A DNA stretch of 40,503 nt from Candidatus Bipolaricaulota bacterium (GCA_026414955.1 JAOAIA010000002.1:1-40503); one strand, 5' to 3'; counted from the first letter of the stretch, positions 21,197-30,193 are shown. Numbers and translations are program-made. The notes: generated by a model from the sequence alone, not told the origin.

Positions 21197-24123
21197 GGTC
21201 GCACGGGAACTATCTTCGTGATAGAATTCTGCAGATCGTCGTTATCGGTGACAGTGAGCTTGACGAGGAAGTCCCCAGCGCGCGTGAAGATATACTCGAC
21301 GATCTTGCCCACAGCATCGGCTGTGCCGTCACCAGTGAAGTCCCACTCGTACTTCACGATCTGTCCATCGCTATCCGTGGACGCTGAAGCGTCAAAGACG
21401 ACGCGCTCGCCGACTCTGGGCTGAGCCGGGGTGAACGTAAAATCAGCTATCGGCGCGAAGAGCACGGGGCGGGGGACTTCGTAAGCACCGAAATCTATAG
21501 TGATGGTCTGCCCCATCTGTACCGAGATGGTGACGCTGAGCGGCGTCGTCGGCTCGTAGCGCTTGGGCAGCGTCGTACGATCTACTGTTACGGTGTAGCT
21601 TCCTGGTGGTACTTGCAGCACGTACTGCCCATCGGCGCCGGAGCGTGTTTCAATGCTTGTCATGCCGACGGCAAAGACCCGCACGTTCGCTAAGCCGAGT
21701 TCGTCGGGATCAGCTTGGCCATTGCGGTTCTTGTCGTCGAAGACCCGCCCGCGAATGATAGCTACAGAGCGCATGGGGATCTCAAGAGTAACGATCTGCC
21801 CGATAGCCACGGTCACAGGGATCGGGGTGGGGACAGTAGCTACCAATCCCAGCGGCGCCCGCGCGATCTCGACCCTGTAGACGCCGGGATCAACTGGCGG
21901 GAACCGGAAGTATCCTTGAGCGTCGGTGCGTGCCAACTGATTATCTAGGCGCAAGAGGGCATCTTTGACGCCGGGCTCGCCTAGGTCGCGTTGGCCGTTA
22001 TTATTGGTGTCTATATAGAGATAGCCCTCGACGCGCCCTTTGATAATCACGGACTCGAAGGGCATAGCAAACTTCGTGCGTATCTCAATATTGAAGTTCA
22101 GCGATGACGGCTCGGTGAACGCAAACCCAAACGAGGCGCTCACCGGCCCAAAGAGCGTTGCGCTGAACGACCCAAAGTAGCTCGAAAAGAACGGGTAGAG
22201 CAGATTGCTATTGATTCCTAGCAACAAGAACACAGAGATGCGCGCGGTCGTGAACGCTATCCGTCCGATAAACGTCACCTGGTGATCGAGCGTCGTATTG
22301 GTATTGGGGTCGACTTGAAAAGTGCTCTTCGCGCTTAAGTTGAGTGACAGTCCTTCAATGCCCAACAAGGGACGGGTGATGAGCACGCTGATGAGCTCAA
22401 ACGTATCGGTGTTATTCGCGGGATTGAGATTATCCCGGAAGAGATTGCTTTGGAACGTCAGAATATAGCTAATGGGGCTGGCGATATCGGCAATCGTCAG
22501 GGATTTGATATCTTCGTCGGTGCTGAGAGGAGGGAACGGCGGATCGTTGCTGCGCCGCGAGATGAATTTGATATCGAAGAAAATACTGGGCCATCCCGCC
22601 AAGAAGCTGCGTATAGTCAAGCGCCCCTGCGACGTGATCGAGGTAACTTCTTGGACAGTGGGATCGCCGAAAAGATCGGTCCTCTTTCCGGAGACGAGCG
22701 CGTTAAACCCCAGGGCTCCCACGGAGCTGTTTCCAAAGAGCGACCAGATCCGGGTATCGGCTATAACCGCGGGCACGCCGATCAAGCTTGGGAAATCCGG
22801 CTCAACGCGCAAATATTCTCCACCAAGCGTTACCCCAAAGAACGAGGGTGCCGCGCGCAGGAAGACCATTCGCCGTAAGCCCGCGCTTACTTCAGCGACC
22901 GCTCCTTCGACGGAGAGCACACCGCTGCGGAAGTTGGCCGCTGTAAGTATGTATGGAGTAGTACTGGAGACGCTCAGCCGCGCCAGCGATGCGCGTATGC
23001 TTGGCCCATGGAAGTTCAGGACCATCGCGCGCTGTTCTTGGATGAAGTCTCCATCTTGATCTTCAAACGTCGCCATGAGCGAGAAGAGATCTGTAAACCC
23101 CACCTCGACGCCGCGGCGCGGCAGCAGATTGTAGACCAAGGGCGATTGCGGGAGATCGCCCAGCTGGGTAAAGAACGTCTCGCGTTGGGATGTGAAGAGA
23201 AACTCCTTTACGCTGATAGGCAGCCCTGAGGGGATCTGGGAGCGCACAATGTCCGAGACGGTGATCTTTAAGCTGAAGCGTTGCTCTTCTGGCAGCGTCG
23301 CATAGGTGAGAAACGAGATGAGCGGCGTCAGGGCACTGCCACTCAAAGCGACGTTGGCTCCTACAGAGAGCTCTGCTGGGGCTTGCAGGTGGAGCGCCGT
23401 AGGGACTTTTGCAGCTTCTGGCGGGAGAACGATGAGCGTTGTGGCCCCGTTGGCTTGCACCCCTTCATGGCGCAGCGAGATCGCTGTCAGCGTGACTGGC
23501 TCAAAGCCTGATGGGGCATCTCCAGGGATCTGGACGGTGACGAGGACCGAGCGCGTCTCGCCAGGGAGCAGCTCGACGAGCCCAGGCTCGACTCTTGTCG
23601 AAAATCCTCGTGGCGTGAACGCGTCAAGCCGAAAGGCGTCTATGACGTTGCCCCGATTGGTCACGCTGAACGTCAGAATGATTTCGGTGCCAGGATCGAC
23701 TTCTTGAGGATCTGGGGCACGCACGATGACCCCAGCGGTCTTCTCGACAGTGATCGTCGTCTGGGCTTTGGTCCTGAGTGATGGATCAGATTGGGAGACG
23801 GCTTCGAGCGCGACGGTGTACCTTCCTGCGGGCGTCTCTTGCACGATAAGCAGCGTGACGAAGACCGGCTCTTGGGCACCGGGGGCGATCGTGAGGGGTG
23901 GCAGAGCGCCAAGGATCTGAAAACCTCGCGGAGCCTCGACCGAGAAGAGATACGTATCTGAAGCCGTCCCACGATTGATCGCCATGAACGTTAGAGTAAC
24001 GATATCGCCGGGCAGGGCTGAGCGTGGCGGCGGCGCGATCAGCTCGATGGGCTGCCCTTGACCAAGAACTGTGAGAGCCCCTAAGAGCACAAGCGCGATC
24101 CCCGCACACGCCCGCTTCAGCAT
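21193..24123 (-). CDS. Large multidomain surface protein: NEW3-like, barrel-like core, SdrD/Cna-B-like and PKD domains
   Basis: 976 residues with a signal peptide (about 1-23). In order: two NEW3-like sandwiches (about 25-235; ...FMAINRGTASDTYLFSVEAP and ...FSVTNRGNVIDAFRLDAFTP); a ~450-residue central region of alternating strands ending with Phe/Ser-rich segments (SVFLLLGINSNLLYPFFSSY, ASFGFAFTEPSSLNF) that could be an outer-membrane barrel; two Cna-B/SdrD-like repeats with Ca-binding-type loops (DTNNNGQRDLGEPGV and DDKNRNGQADPDELGL); and a C-terminal PKD domain (FDASASTDSDGQIVKYEWDF). An A9 tract and AAGGAGG precede the ATG. With the chaperone-like gene upstream and the secreted paralogues it forms a probable surface assembly. 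It lacks recognisable usher domains. Confidence 0.8.
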   Translation of the reverse strand: MLKRACAGIALVLLGALTVLGQGQPIELIAPPPRSALPGDIVTLTFMAINRGTASDTYLFSVEAPRGFQILGALPPLTIAPGAQEPVFVTLLIVQETPAGRYTVALEAVSQSDPSLRTKAQTTITVEKTAGVIVRAPDPQEVDPGTEIILTFSVTNRGNVIDAFRLDAFTPRGFSTRVEPGLVELLPGETRSVLVTVQIPGDAPSGFEPVTLTAISLRHEGVQANGATTLIVLPPEAAKVPTALHLQAPAELSVGANVALSGSALTPLISFLTYATLPEEQRFSLKITVSDIVRSQIPSGLPISVKEFLFTSQRETFFTQLGDLPQSPLVYNLLPRRGVEVGFTDLFSLMATFEDQDGDFIQEQRAMVLNFHGPSIRASLARLSVSSTTPYILTAANFRSGVLSVEGAVAEVSAGLRRMVFLRAAPSFFGVTLGGEYLRVEPDFPSLIGVPAVIADTRIWSLFGNSSVGALGFNALVSGKRTDLFGDPTVQEVTSITSQGRLTIRSFLAGWPSIFFDIKFISRRSNDPPFPPLSTDEDIKSLTIADIASPISYILTFQSNLFRDNLNPANNTDTFELISVLITRPLLGIEGLSLNLSAKSTFQVDPNTNTTLDHQVTFIGRIAFTTARISVFLLLGINSNLLYPFFSSYFGSFSATLFGPVSASFGFAFTEPSSLNFNIEIRTKFAMPFESVIIKGRVEGYLYIDTNNNGQRDLGEPGVKDALLRLDNQLARTDAQGYFRFPPVDPGVYRVEIARAPLGLVATVPTPIPVTVAIGQIVTLEIPMRSVAIIRGRVFDDKNRNGQADPDELGLANVRVFAVGMTSIETRSGADGQYVLQVPPGSYTVTVDRTTLPKRYEPTTPLSVTISVQMGQTITIDFGAYEVPRPVLFAPIADFTFTPAQPRVGERVVFDASASTDSDGQIVKYEWDFTGDGTADAVGKIVEYIFTRAGDFLVKLTVTDNDDLQNSITKIVPVRP

Positions 24124-24143
24124 AGTGCCTCCTTGCTTTTTTT

Positions 24144-24962
24144 TTATTTAAGCTGAAATCGCACCTGCCCAGCAACTAAGACGTCGCCACCAAAATCAAT
24201 GATTACAAGAGCTAAGTACGTCCCCGGCGTCAGCTTCTCTGTGACCGGGATCTCCAAGCGCTGCTTGCCGCCAGGGAGCACGGCCATATCTTCACCCTTC
24301 TTCTGGACGACGATCTCGCCCTTGGTGTTGACGATGCGTAGCTGTGTCTTTGCGGTCTGGAATGTCGTCCCAGTGTTCTCGTACTCGACGACGATGCGCA
24401 AGGGCTTGTCGCGCTCCGGCAGAAGCGCTTGGACGCTGAGAATCCGCCCGCGATTGACAGCGTTCGTCGGGTCGGTGTGCCGAATCTTGACGATAAACTG
24501 CTCAGCCGTCCCAATGGTGACTGGGATGGACGGCTGCTGCCCCGATGGGGGCGGCGGTTGAGCGCCTGACGACGGTGCTGGGCTTGTTATAGCCAGAGCT
24601 GCCCAGTGTGGCCCACGCTCCGTCGCGGGAATCTCGACCTTGAACGTGATGACTTGCTTCTGCTTGGGTGCAAGCGTAAACTGCGCTAGCGTAAACGATA
24701 AGAACTTGGCGAGCGAGCGCGGATGCGTCCCAGGGTTCAGCAAAACCAAGCCACCCTCGATATTTCTATCATAGTCTTTGAGTTCGACGGTAAACTCGCG
24801 TGGCTGATTGCTGTTGTTGATGACTTCAAACCCGCCGGTGAAGCTCCCGCCAGGGGGCAGATTTATATCTATACTGAGCGTAGAGATCCCGATCTGGCCT
24901 TGCGCCAGCAGCCCGCTTGCTAATATGAGCACGAAACTCAAGAGAATCTTTCGCATGAACAC
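24144..24962 (-). CDS. Secreted chaperone-like (PapD/DUF916-like) Ig-fold protein
   Basis: 272 residues with a signal peptide (about 1-22, ending AQG). The first domain reads like a pilus-chaperone or WxL-associated DUF916 sandwich: INLPPGGSFTGGFEVINNSN, FTVELKDYDR, a PRSLAKFLSF strand, LAPKQKQVITFKVEIPA, GPHWAALAI. A Pro/Ser-rich linker (about 130-143) leads to a second sandwich with VVEYENTGTTFQTAKTQLRI and TPGTYLALVIIDFGG. Because it lies beside several secreted subunit-like genes, an assembly chaperone or periplasmic adaptor is plausible. The family also has non-chaperone members. GTG at 24962 (GGAG, 5 nt spacing) is favoured over the ATG at 24956. Confidence 0.75.
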   Translation of the reverse strand: MFMRKILLSFVLILASGLLAQGQIGISTLSIDINLPPGGSFTGGFEVINNSNQPREFTVELKDYDRNIEGGLVLLNPGTHPRSLAKFLSFTLAQFTLAPKQKQVITFKVEIPATERGPHWAALAITSPAPSSGAQPPPPSGQQPSIPVTIGTAEQFIVKIRHTDPTNAVNRGRILSVQALLPERDKPLRIVVEYENTGTTFQTAKTQLRIVNTKGEIVVQKKGEDMAVLPGGKQRLEIPVTEKLTPGTYLALVIIDFGGDVLVAGQVRFQLK

Positions 24963-24972
24963 TCACGCTCCT

Positions 24973-25905
24973 TTACGGACAGGGCACGCCTTGGTCGTCG
25001 ATCGAGTAATCAAGATTAAACTGATATGGACCGATCTTGCCGTCGCCAAAGCTTGCTAAGAGTACACGTTGATCAACAGTCACGGTGATGCCTCCGGCGG
25101 GCGTAGGAGCCCCCTGGCCGACTACGACGCTTGAGCCGCCAGGTTGCCAATTGCCTAGATAATCTCTGATCTGCAGAGCATTAGCAGTGGGATCATCGGC
25201 GCCAGGGGGATAGCTATAAGCATTGACCTTGGCGCAGACGCGCCAGTTGCGCGTCGCGACGACTTGGAGCGTTGTCTGGCCGATGAACGGCACGATGCCG
25301 TTCTCAACTTGGGAAGCGCTCGTGACGTTGGCCGAGAGCGCTGTACCAGAGATCACCGAGACAGTCATCACGTCTTGGTATTCGATGGTGATGCGCACGG
25401 CGTCAACATACGCAGTGTTTGTAGAGCCGAGCTTGGACAAGCGCACCCCGAAGTTCGCACTATTGATATCAGCAGCAGTCCATGAAGTCCCCCACAGATC
25501 TGTAGGGCCGCCTACAGTACGGAAAGCGCTTGTGCTGCAGCCGGTCTGCCCCGCGATGCCGTAGATATCTTGAGTATTGCCCACGGGAGACCCGCCCTTG
25601 AGCAAGCGCACGCGGACCCCTTCATTTGACGTGGTCGCGGCCATGTCGACTTCCACCGTGATGCCCTGGATGACGGCTGCATCGGGGATGGTGAAACCAA
25701 AGCCTGTCAGATCGAGAGAGCCGCCGCCAGCTCCAGTGCGTTCGGCACATGTGTTGTCTGGAGTTCCTATAGCAGCGCTGGCGTTAGACCACCCTGTGGC
25801 TGCATACGTGCTAGCATAGTTTGGCCCTTGGGAGACGGCTTGCACTAATAGACTCCCGAGTGTGACAGCTAGGACAAGAGTCCCTATAGCTCGGAAGAGG
25901 TTCAT
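24973..25905 (-). CDS. Secreted beta-sandwich protein of the surface operon
   Basis: 310 residues with a signal peptide (about 1-25). Residues about 26-175 form a Gly/Thr/Ser-rich jelly-roll-like region (TGFGFTIPDAAVIQGITVEV, VRVRLLKGG, VDAVRITIEYQ). Residues about 178-310 form a second domain (VSVISGTALSANVTS, TTLQVVATRNWRVCAK) of the kind seen in secreted subunits. There are few Cys, most in putative pairs. It is larger than the three small paralogues encoded just upstream and could be a tip or adhesive component if they form a fibre. No named family was recognised. Confidence 0.72.
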   Translation of the reverse strand: MNLFRAIGTLVLAVTLGSLLVQAVSQGPNYASTYAATGWSNASAAIGTPDNTCAERTGAGGGSLDLTGFGFTIPDAAVIQGITVEVDMAATTSNEGVRVRLLKGGSPVGNTQDIYGIAGQTGCSTSAFRTVGGPTDLWGTSWTAADINSANFGVRLSKLGSTNTAYVDAVRITIEYQDVMTVSVISGTALSANVTSASQVENGIVPFIGQTTLQVVATRNWRVCAKVNAYSYPPGADDPTANALQIRDYLGNWQPGGSSVVVGQGAPTPAGGITVTVDQRVLLASFGDGKIGPYQFNLDYSIDDQGVPCP

Positions 25906-25914
25906 CGTTGTCTC

Positions 25915-26442
25915 CTACGGGGTTATGTCCGTCGTCGTGAAGAGAATGACGCCGATATAAAATCCTGGCAGTTTGCTGACATCCCAGGATCGAATATCTA
26001 AGAAGATCTCGCCCATAAAGTCTGCGCCATCTAAGCCTGCGGTGTTCTGTCCGGAGCCGCGACGATTCTGGGGATCGGGCTCCGACAGCGAAGTCCTATC
26101 GGTACACTCGCCGAAGTCATCGGCAAAATCACAGTCGGTGAGAAAGTCCTCTGGGCCAGCGTCGAAGATATTCGTATCTATAGTCACGATCGACGAATTG
26201 AGTCTATACGGCGTGAGCGCGTCGATATTGACGTGCCAGTCGCCGATCTTGAACGGCTGTGGCCCTTCGACCTCTTGCAAGGTGATCTCTGCCGTGATAG
26301 AAGGGATCACGGCGGCAATAAAGAGCGGCTGAGGGATGACGAGCGTCACGCGCACGTTCTGGCTCGTCTGGGCTAGGCTCCCCCAGCCGAGCAAGGCTAT
26401 CACTAGCGCCATAGCTCCAGCGGCCTTCGCCCTTTTCTTCAT
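25915..26442 (-). CDS. Secreted subunit-like protein, paralogue 3 of 3
   Basis: 175 residues with a signal peptide (about 1-25). It shares a framework with the next two genes upstream: a QPF.IG.W..N.D..T.YRLNS core, DFLTDCDFADDFGECTD, NTAG..GADF.GE, a WDV strand and a C-terminal TTTDITP. It is the most divergent copy: the QSLYLDC start of the other two is replaced by PQPLFIAAVIP, and the Cys in the WGCNVD position is His. Probably a specialised subunit. Function unknown. Confidence 0.75.
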   Translation of the reverse strand: MKKRAKAAGAMALVIALLGWGSLAQTSQNVRVTLVIPQPLFIAAVIPSITAEITLQEVEGPQPFKIGDWHVNIDALTPYRLNSSIVTIDTNIFDAGPEDFLTDCDFADDFGECTDRTSLSEPDPQNRRGSGQNTAGLDGADFMGEIFLDIRSWDVSKLPGFYIGVILFTTTDITP

Positions 26443-26481
26443 AGAGCTCTCCCATCCCCAAATATAGCGAAAGGCCGCGAG

Positions 26482-27036
26482 CTAGGGAGTAGTATCCGTC
26501 ACTGTGTAGGTAATGATTCCGGTCACGTAGACCGGGAGCTGCGAAGACATGACGTCCCAGCCCCCAGGGCCAACCCCCATGTTCACGAAGACGTCCCCAG
26601 CAAAGTCTGCCCCGTTTGTCCCAGCGGTGTTGTAGCCTATGCCGCGCCGGGTGTTGGGGTCGACGTCCCCAAGGGTCAGAGACGAGTTGGGCGCGCACGC
26701 CCCATAGTCGTCAGCTGTATCGCAATCAGCGGTGAAGTCTGAGGTATCAGCGTTGACGACAAAGGGCGCAGAGAACGACGTGAACTGAGAGTTAAGTCTA
26801 TACTGCGTTACGGCATCGACATTACAGCCCCAGTCGCCGATATCAATGGGCTGTGGCGCTTCAATATCGCTCTGTAAGACGACGTAATAAATATCTCCAG
26901 GCTGATCCGGCGGCACACAGTCCAAGTAGAGCGACTGTCCAATCTCGATTGTGACGTTTTGTTGAGCGACAAGCCCCGCTGAGAGGGAGAGCCCCAATAC
27001 TCCACCAAGCACCGCGACGAGCAGCTTTCTGATCAT
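26482..27036 (-). CDS. Secreted subunit-like protein, paralogue 2 of 3
   Basis: 184 residues with a signal peptide (about 1-24, ending VAQ). Conserved with paralogue 1: IEIGQSLYLDC near the mature N-terminus, DIEAPQPIDIGDWGCNVDAVT, NTAGTNGADFAGDVFVN, GGWDV and the terminal TYTVTDTTP. Two Cys near the ends of the first domain could form a disulfide, and DCDTADDYGACA a second. The repeated small-secreted-protein design and strong operon promoter suggest an abundant structural protein. Confidence 0.78.
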   Translation of the reverse strand: MIRKLLVAVLGGVLGLSLSAGLVAQQNVTIEIGQSLYLDCVPPDQPGDIYYVVLQSDIEAPQPIDIGDWGCNVDAVTQYRLNSQFTSFSAPFVVNADTSDFTADCDTADDYGACAPNSSLTLGDVDPNTRRGIGYNTAGTNGADFAGDVFVNMGVGPGGWDVMSSQLPVYVTGIITYTVTDTTP

Positions 27037-27071
27037 GATGCAGGCCTCCTTTGCAAAATTTTTGTCGTCTG

Positions 27072-27596
27072 CTATGGCGTTGAGTCCGTGACTGAGTAGT
27101 TAATCACTCCGCTGACGCTGCGGCTGGGCGGGATAGCTCGGACATCCCAGTCGCTTACGTTGAGTCGGACGTTTCCACTGAAGTCAGCGCCTGGGGTTCC
27201 GGCGGTGTTGCCACCGCTACCTAGGGTGATCGGCCCGAACGTACCCCCTGGGCCGCAGCTAGGGCTGCCACCACCGCTTGCTGACGTGCATGTTTCGGAG
27301 AAGTCGTCCGCGCTCGCGTTGACAATGTCAGCTGTAGATGTCATGGTCATATTCGCGCTGAGCTCAAAGTTCGTCAATGAATCGACGTTGCAGCCCCATG
27401 TCCCAATAGTGAACGGTTGAGTCCCTTCGATGTCAGCCTGGGTAACGGTGTAATTGATCGGTAGGGAAGCAGAGCAGTCCAGATAGAGGGACTGATTGAC
27501 GTTGATTGTGACGGTCTGCGATGTCTGGGAGAGACCTCCAACCCAACCTAGCGACAGGGCGAGCAAGAAGACTGTGACAGGCTTGATATAGCGCAT
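27072..27596 (-). CDS. Secreted subunit-like protein, paralogue 1 of 3 (first gene of operon)
   Basis: 174 residues with a signal peptide (about 1-23, ending LSQ). Features are INVNQSLYLDC, ADIEGTQPFTIGTWGCNVDSLT, a Ser/Gly/Cys-rich loop (TCTSASGGGSPSCGPGG), NTAGTPGADFSGNV, SDWDV and INYSVTDSTP at the C-terminus. It has an excellent ribosome site (GAAGGAGGT) and is directly behind a perfect consensus promoter, so it should be the most highly expressed product of the operon. The spore-coat-U/Csu type of secreted subunit is a distant comparison only. Confidence 0.78.
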   Translation of the reverse strand: MRYIKPVTVFLLALSLGWVGGLSQTSQTVTINVNQSLYLDCSASLPINYTVTQADIEGTQPFTIGTWGCNVDSLTNFELSANMTMTSTADIVNASADDFSETCTSASGGGSPSCGPGGTFGPITLGSGGNTAGTPGADFSGNVRLNVSDWDVRAIPPSRSVSGVINYSVTDSTP

Positions 27597-27639
27597 GAGC
27601 TACCTCCTTCGGCCAATGTTTTTGTTGTTTCAGGTTAGG

Positions 27640-27668
27640 ATTATAACATAAAAGAGGGGGATTGTCAA
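27640..27668 (-). promoter_or_regulatory. Consensus promoter of the surface-protein operon
   Basis: On the minus strand TTGACA (27663-27668), exactly 17 bp, TATAAT (27640-27645), with AT-rich DNA upstream that could serve as an UP element. A small inverted repeat, ATACA (27688-27692) with TGTAT (27699-27703), lies about 20 bp upstream of the -35 and could be a regulator site. Predicted leader about 36 nt. Confidence 0.88.
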
Positions 27669-27755
27669 GGAGGGATAGCAGGGGGACATACAATGTAATG
27701 TATATCACTTATAGTTCTTATATTTTAGTCTAATGACACTCAATTCTGGGATCTT

Positions 27756-28178
27756 CTACCGGTACTCGATCTTGAAGTCCTCCCAGAAGTTCAGGGTATA
27801 GATTGGATTTCCAGAGCGCGGGTCGGTGCCGGTTCGGATGAGCTTCCCCTCAAAGACGAGATTGCGCCGAGCCAGGAAGCACTCGGGGCTCCCCCCTTGC
27901 TTGAGCGCCACGATCAATCGTACTGGCCTGGAGAAGTCTATACGCTGAGCCACCCCTTGGGGAATGACGAACTCCGCACGATCGCTGGACTCCACTATGG
28001 CATCGAAGTTCCCGATCGCCTCGTTCCCCTGGAAGGCCACGATGATCAACGTAGCCCTGCGACAGAGCATATCAATCTCTTCGATGCGAATCGTATGCCC
28101 GGGGATGACCTTGGGGCAACCCGTTAGGATCACGGCCAGGATCGGAATCAAAAACAAAACATAGCGTTTTGCACCCAT
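27756..28178 (-). CDS. Small predicted lipoprotein
   Basis: 140 residues. A signal peptide ends in the lipobox ILTGC, so Cys21 would be lipidated. The mature part is a compact beta-rich domain with two further Cys (in DMLCRRA and SPECFLA). No family recognised. It has a strong ribosome site (AGGAGGAGG) and its own promoter. It lies upstream of the surface operon, separated by 159 bp containing that operon's promoter, so it is a separate unit that reads toward it. Confidence 0.8.
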   Translation of the reverse strand: MGAKRYVLFLIPILAVILTGCPKVIPGHTIRIEEIDMLCRRATLIIVAFQGNEAIGNFDAIVESSDRAEFVIPQGVAQRIDFSRPVRLIVALKQGGSPECFLARRNLVFEGKLIRTGTDPRSGNPIYTLNFWEDFKIEYR

Positions 28179-28213
28179 CGAACCTCCTCCTATGGCTTAT
28201 GGTACATTCACTG

Positions 28214-28242
28214 ATTATACTTATGCAGGCTAATCTTTTCAA
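28214..28242 (-). promoter_or_regulatory. Promoter of the lipoprotein gene
   Basis: On the minus strand TTGAAA (28237-28242), 17 bp, TATAAT (28214-28219). It sits just downstream of the acyl-CoA synthetase stop. Confidence 0.78.
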
Positions 28243-28250
28243 ACAAGCAC

Positions 28251-30170
28251 CTATCTCGCCCGCGCGATCTCTTCGAGCGCCTGAGGGTTCTCTAAGTTCG
28301 ACAGATCCCCCGGCTCCTGCCCCAGCGCCACCGCGCGAATCGCTCGTCGGAGAATCTTCGCATTGCGCGTCTTGGGCAGCTCCCGCACAAATTTAATCTG
28401 CTCCGGCACAAACGACTTCCCCAGAGCTTCGATCACCCGCTCGCGTAGCTCCCTGCGCAAAGCGTCACTGGGTTCATAGCCGGGCTTCACAACAACGTAG
28501 CACCAAATCGCCTCACCCTTCAGCTCATGAGGCACCCCAATCGCCGCCGACTCCGCCACCGCCGGATGGCCCACTAAGAGAGACTCGATCTCCGCTGGCC
28601 CCAAGCGCTTCCCCGCGATCTTAATCGTATCGTCACTGCGCCCGTGCAAGTACCAAAGACCGTCTTCGACTTTAGACGCCCAGTCCCCATGCACCCAGAC
28701 GTTGGGCCAGCGCGCCCAGTAGGTCTGAAGGTATCTGTCGGGGTCTCTCCAGATGCCGCGCGTCATCCCCGGCCAAGGCTTCTTGCAAACTAACTCCCCC
28801 ACGCCCCCGCGCAACGGCTTGCCCTCGGCGTCGAAGACGTCTACGGCCATCCCCAACGCCGGCCCAACGAGCGCACAAGGCTTCAACGGCGTGATGGGCA
28901 AGGGCGACAAGAAACACGCCCCGACTTCTGTGCCCCCAGAGAGATTAATAATCGGACAGCGTTTGTCTCCGACATGCTCAAACAGCCACCACCACGGCGC
29001 GGGGTTCCACGGCTCCCCCGTCGAAGCCAAGATCCTCAAGCTGCTCAGATCGTGTCTTCTGACCGGGTCCTCTCCGAACTTCATCAAGGCGCGAATCAGC
29101 GTGGGCGAGACCCCTAAAATAGAGATTCTATGGCGCTCGACCATCGCCCAGAGCCGATCAGCGCTTGGGTAATCCGGCGCGCCCTCGTAGAGAAAGACCG
29201 TGCCCCCAAGAGCCAGCCCGCCCACGACCTCCCACGGCCCCATGATCCACCCCATATCGGTCACCCAGTAGAGGACATCTCGATCTTGCAGGTCTACTTG
29301 GTGGGCCACTTCTTGGGCGATCTTCACTAAAAATCCCCCGTGGACGTGCACCGCGCCCTTGGGGCGGCCCGTCGTCCCAGACGTATAGATAATCATGAAC
29401 GGGTCTTCGGAATCTAACCTCTCCCCCAGCCCCTCCCCGACTGGTAGGGGCAGGGGAACCCTGTCCCTACTTCCCCTTAGGAAAGGGGATCGAGGGGATA
29501 GGTCCATCACTTCTTTAACCGTGGGGCAGAGCTTGGCGGCTTCGCGAGCGATCTGTCCCATCTCGATGCGAGTGCCCTTGCGCGAGAAGCTCTCGGCAGT
29601 CAGCAAGAGCTTCGCTTCGCAATCGTTGAGCCGGGCAGCCACGGCCTGAGCGCCGAAGCCCGAAAAGATCGGGGTAAAGATCGCGCCAAGCTTGGCGCAG
29701 GCCATCATCGCGATCACCGTCTCGGGGGCCATCGGCATAAAGATTCCCACGCGGTCGCCCTTGGCGATGCCCAACTCTTTGAGAGTATGCGCCAAGCCAT
29801 TGGTCTGCTCATAGAGTTCTCGGTAGGTGACCCGACGGACGGAGCCGTCTTCCCCCTCCCAGATGAGCGCGAGCTTCTCCGGGCGGGTGTGAGCGTGCTT
29901 ATCTACGCAGTTATGCGCGATATTGATCTTGCCCCCAACGAACCACTTGGCCCACGCGATCCCCTCAGAGACGTCCAAGACTCGCTTATACGGCTCAAAG
30001 AACTCGATCTCTAAATCTTTGACGACGGCGTCCCAGAACCATTCGATCTCTTCTGTGGAGCGCCGCACCAGCTCTGTATAGTCTCTGATCTGGTGCTTCT
30101 GCATGAAGCGCCAGATGTTGCTGCGCTCAATATATTCTTTCGTTGGGGTCCAGGCGAATTTGTGCGTCAT
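28251..30170 (-). CDS. AMP-forming acetyl/acyl-CoA synthetase with palindrome-encoded insert
   Basis: Activates acetate or a short acyl acid to its CoA thioester with ATP. It has 639 residues with an Acs-type N-terminal cap (WFVGGKINIAHNCVD). AMP-binding motifs are YTSGTTGRPKG (262-272), TGEPWNP, GRSDDTIKIAGKRLGPAEIE, and the catalytic Lys605 in KTRNAKILRR. The Acs regulatory acetylation site (SGK) reads NAK here. Residues about 224-252, just before the ATP loop, come from nested palindromic repeats. AAGGAGGT precedes the ATG by 7 nt. It follows glmS after ~100 bp filled by another palindromic element. Acetate, propionate or another substrate cannot be told apart by eye. Confidence 0.9.
   Translation of the reverse strand: MTHKFAWTPTKEYIERSNIWRFMQKHQIRDYTELVRRSTEEIEWFWDAVVKDLEIEFFEPYKRVLDVSEGIAWAKWFVGGKINIAHNCVDKHAHTRPEKLALIWEGEDGSVRRVTYRELYEQTNGLAHTLKELGIAKGDRVGIFMPMAPETVIAMMACAKLGAIFTPIFSGFGAQAVAARLNDCEAKLLLTAESFSRKGTRIEMGQIAREAAKLCPTVKEVMDLSPRSPFLRGSRDRVPLPLPVGEGLGERLDSEDPFMIIYTSGTTGRPKGAVHVHGGFLVKIAQEVAHQVDLQDRDVLYWVTDMGWIMGPWEVVGGLALGGTVFLYEGAPDYPSADRLWAMVERHRISILGVSPTLIRALMKFGEDPVRRHDLSSLRILASTGEPWNPAPWWWLFEHVGDKRCPIINLSGGTEVGACFLSPLPITPLKPCALVGPALGMAVDVFDAEGKPLRGGVGELVCKKPWPGMTRGIWRDPDRYLQTYWARWPNVWVHGDWASKVEDGLWYLHGRSDDTIKIAGKRLGPAEIESLLVGHPAVAESAAIGVPHELKGEAIWCYVVVKPGYEPSDALRRELRERVIEALGKSFVPEQIKFVRELPKTRNAKILRRAIRAVALGQEPGDLSNLENPQALEEIARAR
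29415..29500. repeat. Nested palindromic elements inside the acyl-CoA synthetase gene
   Basis: The inner part GTAGGGGCAGGG (29444-29455), GAAC, then CCTGTCCCTAC (29460-29470) belongs to the GTAGGGG family. Around it CCTCTCCCC-type and GGGGATCGAGGGG-type arms form an outer stem, as if one element had inserted in another. The whole adds about 29 codons in frame. Confidence 0.78.
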
Positions 30171-30193
30171 ACAGCTTACCTCCTTCTGATGAG

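Noticed and set aside
21193..27596. Calling the surface operon a chaperone-usher pilus system
   Set aside because: Gene order is suggestive, but no usher motifs are visible and the subunits do not show a clear pilin signature; kept as a hypothesis only.
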